Assembly: GCF_003574835.2 (NCBI RefSeq)
Contig: NZ_CP063196.1
Location: 372,001 to 436,000 of the forward strand
Direction of reading: 5' to 3'
Length of the DNA: 64,000 bases
Source: Thermobifida halotolerans
GTDB taxonomy: Bacteria; Actinomycetota; Actinomycetes; Streptosporangiales; Streptosporangiaceae
Positions within the stretch are counted from its first letter, which is position 1; every line of letters begins with the position of its first letter. This document shows, piece by piece, positions 57,410-64,000 of the stretch. The notes below the pieces were generated by a model. That model worked only from the letters and a program-made list of their open reading frames with translations. It ran no database searches and was not told the DNA's origin. The position numbers and the translations under genes are program-made.

Positions 57410-58405
57410 TTGCGTAAATACTTCGGCCGCAAGATCTTCGTCTATGTATTGACCTTCTTCGCCGCCGTCACCATCAACTGGATGATCCCGCGACTCATGC
57501 CCGGCGACCCCATCCAGAGCCGCCTCGCCCGCGCCTCGCTGACCGACGCGGGGGCCGCCGAGGCGCTGTACGAGTACTTCAACAACATGTTCGGCCTCGA
57601 CCAGCCGCTCTGGCAGCAGTACCTCAACTTCTGGGTGTCGCTGCTCCAGGGCGACCTGGGGATCAGCATCTGGAACTTTCCCACGCCGGTCACCGAACTG
57701 ATTATGGGAGCGGTCCCATACAGTCTGGGGCTGCTGCTGCCGTCCATCCTGCTCAGCTGGTTCGTCGGAAACTGGTTCGGCGCCTACGCCGCGCGCAGCA
57801 AGTGGCTGGACAACACGATCCTGCCGCTGGGCTACGTGCTGACCGCCACCCCCTACATGTGGCTCGCGCTGCTGCTGGCCTGGAGCCTCGGCATCGTCGC
57901 CGACCTCTTCCCCGCCTCGGGGTCCTACGGGCTCTCCCTGCAGCCCGCGTTCACGTGGACGTTCATCTCCAGCCTGCTGGAGCACTGGTTCCTGCCGTTC
58001 CTCTCGCTGTTCCTGGTCGCCCTGGGCGGTTGGGCGATCGGCATGCGCAACATGATCATCTACGAACTGGAGTCCGAGTACTCCAACTACCTGCAGGCCC
58101 TGGGCGCGCCGCGCCGCCTGATCCGCAGGTACGCCTTCCGCAACGCCATGCTCCCCCAGATCACCGGCCTGGCCGTGCAGTTGGGAACGGTCGTGGCGGG
58201 CGCGCTGCTCACCGAGATCGTCTTCTCCTACCAGGGACTGGGCTACCTGATCCTCCAGGCGATCCAGAACCAGGACTTCTTCCTGCTCCAGGGAGCCTTC
58301 CTGTTCATCGTCATCGGCGTGCTGATCGCCAACTTCATCATCGACGTCGTCTACGTCATGGTCGACCCACGGGTCCGAGTCCAGATGCAGGGAGGAGCCA
58401 AATGA
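57410..58405 (+). CDS. ABC transporter permease (DppB-like)
   Basis: The product has 331 residues with six membrane helices, starting at TTG 57410 with AGGAGGG upstream. The N-terminus VYVLTFFAAVTINWMIPRLM then PGDPIQSRLAR is typical of DppB-type permeases. The EAA loop is near YSNYLQALGAPRRLIRRYAF and contacts the ATPase. It forms the channel together with the next gene. The stop overlaps the next ATG. Confidence 0.92.
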   Translation: MRKYFGRKIFVYVLTFFAAVTINWMIPRLMPGDPIQSRLARASLTDAGAAEALYEYFNNMFGLDQPLWQQYLNFWVSLLQGDLGISIWNFPTPVTELIMGAVPYSLGLLLPSILLSWFVGNWFGAYAARSKWLDNTILPLGYVLTATPYMWLALLLAWSLGIVADLFPASGSYGLSLQPAFTWTFISSLLEHWFLPFLSLFLVALGGWAIGMRNMIIYELESEYSNYLQALGAPRRLIRRYAFRNAMLPQITGLAVQLGTVVAGALLTEIVFSYQGLGYLILQAIQNQDFFLLQGAFLFIVIGVLIANFIIDVVYVMVDPRVRVQMQGGAK

Positions 58406-59316
58406 CCGCCGCGCACTCGCTGCCCGACCCGACCACGGAGCCCGAGGAGCCGGCGGCCGCCGCTCCGGAGGCGCCCCGGCGCGAGGCCCTGTACTTCGCG
58501 CTGCGCAACCCCAAGCTGCTGATCGGCCTGGGGATCGTGCTCCTGCTGCTGCTGGCGGGCCTCGTCGTCCCGCCGTTTCTGGAGCACGGGCCCAACGAGC
58601 GGTACGCGCCGCCGCTGCTGCCCCCCTCCGGGGACCACCTGTTCGGCACCACGCAGTTCGGCCAGGACCTGTTCACCCAGTTCGTCCACGGCATCCGCGC
58701 GACCTTCGTGGTCGGCCTCCTCGGCGGCGGGATCGCGGCGGTCGTCGGCATGACGATCGGCTTCGTCGCCGGCTACAAGGGCGGCTGGATCGACGAGGTG
58801 CTCAACATGCTGACCAACGTCGTCCTGGTGCTGCCCACCCTGGCGGTGCTGTTCATCATCGCCGCCTACGTGGACTCCTACAGCGTGGTGACGCAGTCCT
58901 TCTTCATCGGCATGACCTCCTGGCCGTGGGCCGCGCGCGCGGTCCGCTCCCAGGCGCTGTCGCTCAGCTCCCGCGACTTCGTCGACCTGGCCCGGCTCAG
59001 CGGGGTGCGCCCCTGGAAGATCATCGTCCGCGACATCGCGCCGAACATGAGCTCCTACCTGTTCATGACGTTCATCCTGCTCTTCGGCGGCGCCGTGCTG
59101 GCCGCCGCGGGCCTGGACTTCGTGGGACTGGGGCCGAGCGACGGCATGTCGCTGGGCCTGATCATGCACCAGGCGGTCAAGTGGGGCGCCCTCCAGCTCG
59201 GCGTGTGGTGGTGGTTCGTGCCTCCGGGGCTGGGCATCACCGCGATCGTCGGAGCGATGTACGTCATGAACGTGGGTCTGGACGAGGTCTTCAACCCCAA
59301 GCTGAGGGAGATGTGA
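58402..59316 (+). CDS. ABC transporter permease (DppC-like)
   Basis: The product has 304 residues. An N-terminal cytosolic tail of ~30 residues (EPEEPAAAAPEAPRR) precedes the first helix at LLIGLGIVLLLLLAGLVVPP. GTTQFGQDLFTQFVHGIRAT is the typical OppC segment, and RDFVDLARLSGVRPWKIIVR the EAA loop. The second permease of the importer, coupled by ATGA overlap to the first. GGGAGGAG lies before the start. Confidence 0.92.
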   Translation: MTAAHSLPDPTTEPEEPAAAAPEAPRREALYFALRNPKLLIGLGIVLLLLLAGLVVPPFLEHGPNERYAPPLLPPSGDHLFGTTQFGQDLFTQFVHGIRATFVVGLLGGGIAAVVGMTIGFVAGYKGGWIDEVLNMLTNVVLVLPTLAVLFIIAAYVDSYSVVTQSFFIGMTSWPWAARAVRSQALSLSSRDFVDLARLSGVRPWKIIVRDIAPNMSSYLFMTFILLFGGAVLAAAGLDFVGLGPSDGMSLGLIMHQAVKWGALQLGVWWWFVPPGLGITAIVGAMYVMNVGLDEVFNPKLREM

Positions 59317-59320
59317 GCAG

Positions 59321-60271
59321 GTGACCCTCGAAGTCTCGGACCTGCGGGTCTACTACCGGACACTGCGCGGGGACGTCCGCGCGCTCGACGGTCCCACCTT
59401 CACCCTGGCCGACGGCGAGATCATGGGCCTGGCGGGGGAGTCGGGCAGCGGCAAGTCCACGCTCAGCAAGAGCCTGATCCGACTGGACGGGCGGATGCGC
59501 TACGTCGGCGGCGACGTCGTCCTGGACGGCGACACGGTGCCGGTGTGGGACGACAGGGCGATGAACGAGTTCCGCTACAAGCGGATCTCCCTCATCCCGC
59601 AGTACGCGATGAGCGCGATGAACCCCACCCGCAAGATCGGCAGGATGATCGCCGAACTGCTGGAGTCGCGGGGGGTCCGCTTCCGCGGGATCCAGGACGA
59701 GCTGCACCGCCGTCTGGAGCTGGTCGGGCTGGAGACGGACGTGCTCAACCGCTACCCGCTCGAACTGTCGGGCGGTATGAAGCAGCGCGTCGTCATGGTG
59801 ATGTCGACGCTGCTGGACCCGTCGCTGCTGATCGCCGACGAGGTGACCTCGGCGCTGGACGTGTCCACCCAGCGGGCGGTCGCCGAGACCCTGGTGGAGT
59901 TCCGCGACCGCGAGTTCGTCAAGAGCATGATCGTGGTCACCCACGACATCTCGCTGGTCTACCAGATCGCCGACACCATCATGGTGATGTACGCCGGACG
60001 TCTGGCGGAGAAGGCGTCGGCCAAGACGATCATCGAGATGCCCAGGCATCCCTACACCAAGATGCTGCTGGACTCGCTGCCGGAAGTGGGCGTCAAGTAC
60101 GAGGACAAGCGGCTGAGCGGCATCCCGGGCAGCCCGCCCGGTCTGCTCAGCCCGCCGCAGGGGTGCCGGTTCCGGGACCGCTGCCCGCTGGCCGACGAGC
60201 AGTGCCTGGAGCAGCCGCCGTTCGTGGAAGTGGAACGCGACCACCACGTCGCCTGTTGGAAGGCCGAGTGA
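59321..60271 (+). CDS. ABC transporter ATPase (DppD-like)
   Basis: The product has 316 residues from GTG at 59321. Walker A is GESGSGKST near residue 45, signature LSGGMKQRVVM, Walker B LLIADEVTSALDVST, switch His in VTHDIS. The C-terminal oligopeptide-type extension has GCRFRDRCPLADEQCLEQPP, whose four cysteines in OppD/DppD relatives hold an iron-sulfur cluster; here three are in that block and one near HHVACWKAE. It starts 4 bases after the permease stop. Confidence 0.92.
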   Translation: MTLEVSDLRVYYRTLRGDVRALDGPTFTLADGEIMGLAGESGSGKSTLSKSLIRLDGRMRYVGGDVVLDGDTVPVWDDRAMNEFRYKRISLIPQYAMSAMNPTRKIGRMIAELLESRGVRFRGIQDELHRRLELVGLETDVLNRYPLELSGGMKQRVVMVMSTLLDPSLLIADEVTSALDVSTQRAVAETLVEFRDREFVKSMIVVTHDISLVYQIADTIMVMYAGRLAEKASAKTIIEMPRHPYTKMLLDSLPEVGVKYEDKRLSGIPGSPPGLLSPPQGCRFRDRCPLADEQCLEQPPFVEVERDHHVACWKAE

Positions 60272-60275
60272 GCAG

Positions 60276-61208
60276 ATGTTGAAATTCGACCGGGTCTCCA
60301 AGGTCTACAAGGTGGGCGCCTTCGGCGGCGGGGAGCTCACGGCCGTGCGCGACGCCAGCTTCGAGGTGCGCCCCGGCGAGGTGGTGTCCCTCATCGGCGA
60401 GAGCGGCAGCGGCAAGAGCACCCTGGGCAAGATGGTGCTGCGGATCGCCTCGGTGACCAGGGGGGCGATCACCTGCGACGACATCAACGTCTCCGGCCTG
60501 CGCGGCCACCAGCAGCGCAAGGCCTACTACCGCAAGGTCCAGGGCGTCTTCCAGGACCCCTTCAGCAGCTACAACCCCGTCTTCAAGGCCGACCGGGTCT
60601 TCGCGATGATCCGGTCGGAGTACTACTCGGGCGTCTCCGACGCCGAGTGGAGGAAGAAGGTGGACTCGGCGCTGGAGGTGGTGCGGCTCGACCCGGGCCA
60701 GGTCCTGAACAAGTATCCGCACCAGCTCAGCGGTGGACAGTTGCAGCGCATGCTGCTCGCCCGGGCCCTGCTGCTGGACATCGACTACCTGGTGGCGGAC
60801 GAGGTGATCAGCATGCTGGACGCCTCCACCCGGATCGACGTGCTCAACCTGCTGGCCGATCTCAAGGCGCGGGGCATGGGCATCCTGTTCATCACCCACG
60901 ACCTGGCGCTGGGCAACTACATCAGCGACCAGACGGTGATCCTCTACAAGGGGTCGATCGTGGAGCGCGGCGTCACCGAGAAGGTGTTCGCCGATCCGCG
61001 GCACCCCTACACCAAGAAGCTGTTCGCCTCGGTGCCGCAGTTCCACAAGAAGTGGGACGAGGTCGAGGCGGAGCTGCGTGAGCGCGAGGCGGCCGACACC
61101 GCCTCCCAGCCCTACCACCTGGGAGAGGGCGAGGAGGTTCCCGGCGAACTGGTGGAGGTCGTGGAGGGGCATTTCGTGCAGCCCTTCCACCCCCGGGTCG
61201 CGGTCTGA
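60276..61208 (+). CDS. ABC transporter ATPase (DppF-like)
   Basis: The product has 310 residues. Walker A GESGSGKST, Q-loop GVFQDPFSSYNP, signature LSGGQLQRML, Walker B YLVADEVISMLDAST, switch FITHDLALGNY. Unlike its partner it lacks the C-terminal four-cysteine block and ends in a charged tail. The residues of both ATP sites are intact. It is the last gene of the importer, followed by a hairpin. Confidence 0.92.
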   Translation: MLKFDRVSKVYKVGAFGGGELTAVRDASFEVRPGEVVSLIGESGSGKSTLGKMVLRIASVTRGAITCDDINVSGLRGHQQRKAYYRKVQGVFQDPFSSYNPVFKADRVFAMIRSEYYSGVSDAEWRKKVDSALEVVRLDPGQVLNKYPHQLSGGQLQRMLLARALLLDIDYLVADEVISMLDASTRIDVLNLLADLKARGMGILFITHDLALGNYISDQTVILYKGSIVERGVTEKVFADPRHPYTKKLFASVPQFHKKWDEVEAELREREAADTASQPYHLGEGEEVPGELVEVVEGHFVQPFHPRVAV

Positions 61209-61226
61209 ACTCCGCTGTGAAACAGT

Positions 61227-61259
61227 CGGTCGGCGGTTGATCGGGTCATCCGCCGACCG
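61227..61259 (+). terminator. Terminator after the ABC importer
   Basis: CGGTCGGCGG (61227-61236) pairs with CCGCCGACCG (61250-61259), 19 bases after the stop, before the separately regulated beta-mannosidase. Confidence 0.6.
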
Positions 61260-61316
61260 GCGTTTCGGCGTGTCCGGGGTGGGGCGGGCGGAGGCAAGAC
61301 TTTCCCGAGTAAGAAC

Positions 61317-61364
61317 TGAACCGATTCATTTTCGGCCTCAACCTCTTGACCCTGAACCGGTTTA
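61317..61364 (+). promoter_or_regulatory. Two LacI-type operators before beta-mannosidase
   Basis: TGAACCGATTCA (61317-61328) and TGAACCGGTTTA (61353-61364) are each one base off the perfect palindrome; spacing is 36 bases, nearly equal to the 35 before the importer. Confidence 0.8.
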
Positions 61365-61509
61365 GTAGTCTCATTGAATTCCGGCGGCGCGACGAGGGCC
61401 GCCGAGAGAGCCGGGTGCGGCCCGGCACCGGGTTTACGCCCCCTCCCTCCTCCAGGCGCCTGGGCCGCACCCCCCCAAGTGGACACACTCGCTCACGTGT
61501 GGAGACGCC

Positions 61510-64000
61510 ATGGCAGTGCGCATCGAACTGCGCGAGAACTGGACCCTGCGAGCCGAGGACCCCGACGAGGTCCCCGTGGCCATCGGCTCCTCGGGGATAC
61601 CGGCGACCGTGCCGGGGTGCGTGCACACCGACCTCATGGCGGCGGATCTCATTCCCGACCCCTACAAGGGCCGCAACGAGACCGAACTCGGCTGGATCGG
61701 CCGCACCCGGTGGAGCTACACCACCGCCTTCGACGCCGCCGACCTGGCCGCGGCGGAGCGGGTGGACCTCGAATGCGAGGGGCTGGACACCGTGTCCTCG
61801 GTGTTCCTCAACGGGGACCCGGTCGGCCAGAGCCGCAACATGCACCGCTCCTACCGGTTCGACCTGCGTCCGGCACTGCGCCCGGACGGCAACGAACTGC
61901 GCGTCGAGTTCGCCTCCCCCTACGGCTACGCCGAGGCGCTGCGCGAGGAACTCGGCGACCGGCCCAACGCCTACCCCGAGCCGTTCCAGTTCATCCGCAA
62001 GATGGCCTGCAACTTCGGCTGGGACTGGGGCCCCACCCTGGTCACCTCGGGCATCTGGCGGCCGATCCGGGTGCACGCCTGGAACACCGCCCGCCTGGCC
62101 CAGGTGGTGCCGCAGGTCACCGTGGCCACCGCGCACGACGGCAGCGCGGAGGGCCGGGTCCTGGTCCGCGTCGAGGTCGAGCGCACCGAGGCCGGTGAGG
62201 ACGCCGAACTGACCCTGCGCGCCGAGATCGCCGGCCAGGTCGGCGCGGTCGTGCTGCCGCCCGGCGTGTGCCGCACCGAAGTCGAGGTGACCGTCGCCGA
62301 CCCCCGGCTGTGGTGGCCGCGCGGCTACGGCGACCAGCCGCTGTACGACCTGCGGGTCACGCTCGGCTCCGACGGCGCCGAACTGGACTCCTGGCAGCGC
62401 CGGGTCGGCTTCCGCACCGTCGAACTGGACACCGGCGTGGACGAGGGCGGACGCCGCTTCACCATCGTCGTCAACGGCGTCCCCGTGCTGGTCAAGGGAG
62501 CCAACTGGATTCCCGACGACTGCTTCGTCACCCGGGTGGGACGCGACCGCTACGCCGAGCGCATCGACCAGGCGATCGCGGCGAACATGAACCTGCTGCG
62601 GATCTGGGGCGGCGGCCGCTACGAGAGCGAGGAGTTCTACGAGCTCTGCGACGAGCGCGGGGTCCTCGTCTGGCAGGACTTCCTCTTCGCCTGCGCGGCC
62701 TACCCCGAGGAGTCGCCGCTGGCCGAGGAGGTCGAGGCCGAGGCGCGCGAGGCGGTGGTCCGGCTCGCCCCCTATCCCAGCCTGGTGCTGTGGAACGGCA
62801 ACAACGAGAACATCTGGGGCTTTTGGGACTGGGACTGGCAGGAGCCGCTGGCCGGCCGCAGCTGGGGCGAGGGCTACTACCTGGACCTGCTGCCGCGCAT
62901 CGTCGCCGAGATCGACCCCACCCGCCCCTACTGGCCGGGCAGCCCCTACTCCGGCTCGCCGGACGTCCACCCCAACGACCCCCGGCACGCCAACGTGCAC
63001 ATCTGGGACGTGTGGAACGAGGTGGACTACACCGTCTACCGCGACTACCGGCCCCGCTTCGTCTCCGAGTTCGGTTTCCAGGCCCCGCCCGCCTACGCCA
63101 CGCTGCGCGCGGCCCTGCCCGGGGAGGAGCTGCGGCCGGACTCCCCCGGCATGCTGCACCACCAGAAGGCCATCGACGGCAACGGCAAGCTCGCCCGCGG
63201 CCTCGCACCGCACTTCGGCGACGCCGCCGACTTCGACGACTGGCACTACCTGACCCAGGTCAACCAGGCCAGGGCGATCACCCTGGGCATCGAGCACTTC
63301 CGCGCCCAGTGGCCCGACTGCACCGGAAGCATCGTCTGGCAGCTCAACGACTGCTGGCCGGTCACCTCGTGGGCGGCGGTGGACGGCGACGGCCGCCGCA
63401 AGCCCCTGTGGTACGCGCTCCGCGCGGTCTACGCCGACCGGCTGGCCACCGTGCAGCCCGACGGGGACGGCCTGGTCCTGGTGTTGGCCAACGACACCGG
63501 CCGGGAGTGGTCGGCCACCGCGCGCCTGGCCCGGCGCGCCCTCGACGGCACGGTGCTGGCCTCGACCGAGACGCCCTTCACCGTGCCCGCCCGCGGCGCG
63601 GTCAGGGTGCCGCTGCCCGAGGACGTGGCACGCGCCGGCGACGCCGCCGAGGAGCTGGTCACCGCCGACACCGGGGCGCGCAGGGCGTACTGGTTCTTCG
63701 CGGAGGACCGCGACATCGCCTACCCCAAGCCCGAGTACGACGTCCGCGTCACGCCCAGCGGCGACGACCTGCGCGTGACCGTGACGGCGCAGAGCCTGCT
63801 GCGTGATCTCACGCTGTTCGCCGACCGCCTCGACCCGGGGGCCGAGGCGGACGACATGCTGGTCACCCTGCTCCCCGGGGAGTCGCACACCTTCACGGTG
63901 CGCGGAGGAGCCCACCTCGACCCACAACTCGTGGTGGAACCGCCCGTGCTGCGCACCGTCAACGATGCGCTGCGCTCCGCCGAGCAGGACGGCGTTCCGG
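61510..64000 (+). CDS. Beta-mannosidase, GH2 (3' end outside window)
   Basis: At least 830 residues are present without a stop. The GH2 layout is visible: N-terminal sugar-binding domain (VPGCVHTDLMAADLIPDPYK, ETELGWIGRTRWSYTTAFDA, CNFGWDWGP), an Ig-like domain ending at RVGFRTVELD, then the TIM barrel with VLVKGANWIPDDCF, LLRIWGGGRYES, acid/base Glu in VLWNGNNENIWGF and nucleophile Glu in PRFVSEFGFQAP. Bacterial and animal beta-mannosidases share exactly these blocks. No signal peptide, so it acts in the cytosol on imported mannobiose and longer oligomers. GGAG lies before ATG 61510. Operators of the LacI regulator lie upstream. Confidence 0.95.
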   Translation, partial: MAVRIELRENWTLRAEDPDEVPVAIGSSGIPATVPGCVHTDLMAADLIPDPYKGRNETELGWIGRTRWSYTTAFDAADLAAAERVDLECEGLDTVSSVFLNGDPVGQSRNMHRSYRFDLRPALRPDGNELRVEFASPYGYAEALREELGDRPNAYPEPFQFIRKMACNFGWDWGPTLVTSGIWRPIRVHAWNTARLAQVVPQVTVATAHDGSAEGRVLVRVEVERTEAGEDAELTLRAEIAGQVGAVVLPPGVCRTEVEVTVADPRLWWPRGYGDQPLYDLRVTLGSDGAELDSWQRRVGFRTVELDTGVDEGGRRFTIVVNGVPVLVKGANWIPDDCFVTRVGRDRYAERIDQAIAANMNLLRIWGGGRYESEEFYELCDERGVLVWQDFLFACAAYPEESPLAEEVEAEAREAVVRLAPYPSLVLWNGNNENIWGFWDWDWQEPLAGRSWGEGYYLDLLPRIVAEIDPTRPYWPGSPYSGSPDVHPNDPRHANVHIWDVWNEVDYTVYRDYRPRFVSEFGFQAPPAYATLRAALPGEELRPDSPGMLHHQKAIDGNGKLARGLAPHFGDAADFDDWHYLTQVNQARAITLGIEHFRAQWPDCTGSIVWQLNDCWPVTSWAAVDGDGRRKPLWYALRAVYADRLATVQPDGDGLVLVLANDTGREWSATARLARRALDGTVLASTETPFTVPARGAVRVPLPEDVARAGDAAEELVTADTGARRAYWFFAEDRDIAYPKPEYDVRVTPSGDDLRVTVTAQSLLRDLTLFADRLDPGAEADDMLVTLLPGESHTFTVRGGAHLDPQLVVEPPVLRTVNDALRSAEQDGVP

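Noticed and set aside
55418-57985. An 855-residue antisense frame over the importer
   Set aside because: Low-complexity V/G/L/D text opposite an intact lipoprotein and permease.
61246-63927. An 893-residue antisense frame over the beta-mannosidase
   Set aside because: No domain is visible and it covers a clear GH2 gene with both catalytic glutamates.
1-64000. CRISPR arrays, rRNA genes, intact insertion sequences, complete prophage
   Set aside because: None seen: no regularly spaced repeats, no rRNA signatures and no transposase or integrase motifs in either strand.

Overview
The window is high-GC actinobacterial DNA, and the gene content points to a Thermobifida-like member of the Nocardiopsaceae. 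The evidence is two tandem polyester hydrolases (cutinases) of the Thermobifida type, a CBM2-GH5 endoglucanase of the Cel5A/E5 type with a CelR-type operator, a GH5-CBM2 mannanase, and a complete mannoside uptake locus. The cutinases differ at many positions from the T. fusca proteins I remember, so the species is probably a relative of T. fusca. That is from memory and was not searched.

Layout. 1-6.3 kb: small regulators and their targets (two MarR-type regulators, an MFS exporter with a luciferase-like oxidoreductase, a methyltransferase-like membrane protein, an NmrA-type reductase). 6.4-8.1 kb: cytochrome c oxidase subunit I. 8.2-11 kb: tandem cutinases from a ~1.5-kb duplication that includes the upstream region. 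11.3-12.8 kb: a GT-C-like membrane protein. 13-25.8 kb: a stress island with a zinc dehydrogenase, manganese catalase, short MerR, SigB/SigF-type sigma factor, SDR, nucleotidyltransferase-BON, metallophosphoesterase, P450-DUF2795, DUF3140, ChaB, a GT9 enzyme, DUF2231-Rieske and a DUF6098-like protein. Many of these genes carry a shared promoter-like motif, GTTT/GTTC-N16-GGTAG, which suggests control by the local sigma factor.

25.9-38.3 kb: an eleven-gene, same-strand operon that makes an activated heptose (GmhA-like isomerase, HldE-like kinase/adenylyltransferase, GmhB-like phosphatase fused to a GT2) and encodes six glycosyltransferase domains, a carbamoyltransferase, an epimerase and an SDR. 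It is a surface or secreted glycan locus in a Gram-positive organism, preceded by a LacI-type palindrome. 38.3-42.8 kb: a decayed regulator island (DUF6879, XRE-DUF5753 remnant, DUF397, a frameshifted DUF559-like gene) with short repeated hairpins. 42.8-44.9 kb: an unusual cytosolic fusion of a trypsin-like protease and an alpha/beta hydrolase.

45.2-64 kb: plant polysaccharide use. Mannanase and endoglucanase are convergent. After a block of housekeeping and regulatory genes (DEDD exonuclease-BRCT, GNAT, P-loop kinase, PIG-L, TetR, DeoR, VOC) come a LacI regulator, a five-gene oligosaccharide ABC importer and a GH2 beta-mannosidase that runs off the window end. Copies of a TGAACCGGTTCA-like palindrome precede the mannanase, the regulator, the importer and the beta-mannosidase, which defines a local mannan regulon. 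A CelR-like box lies upstream of Cel5A and another in the importer leader, suggesting cross-control by cellulose and mannan signals.
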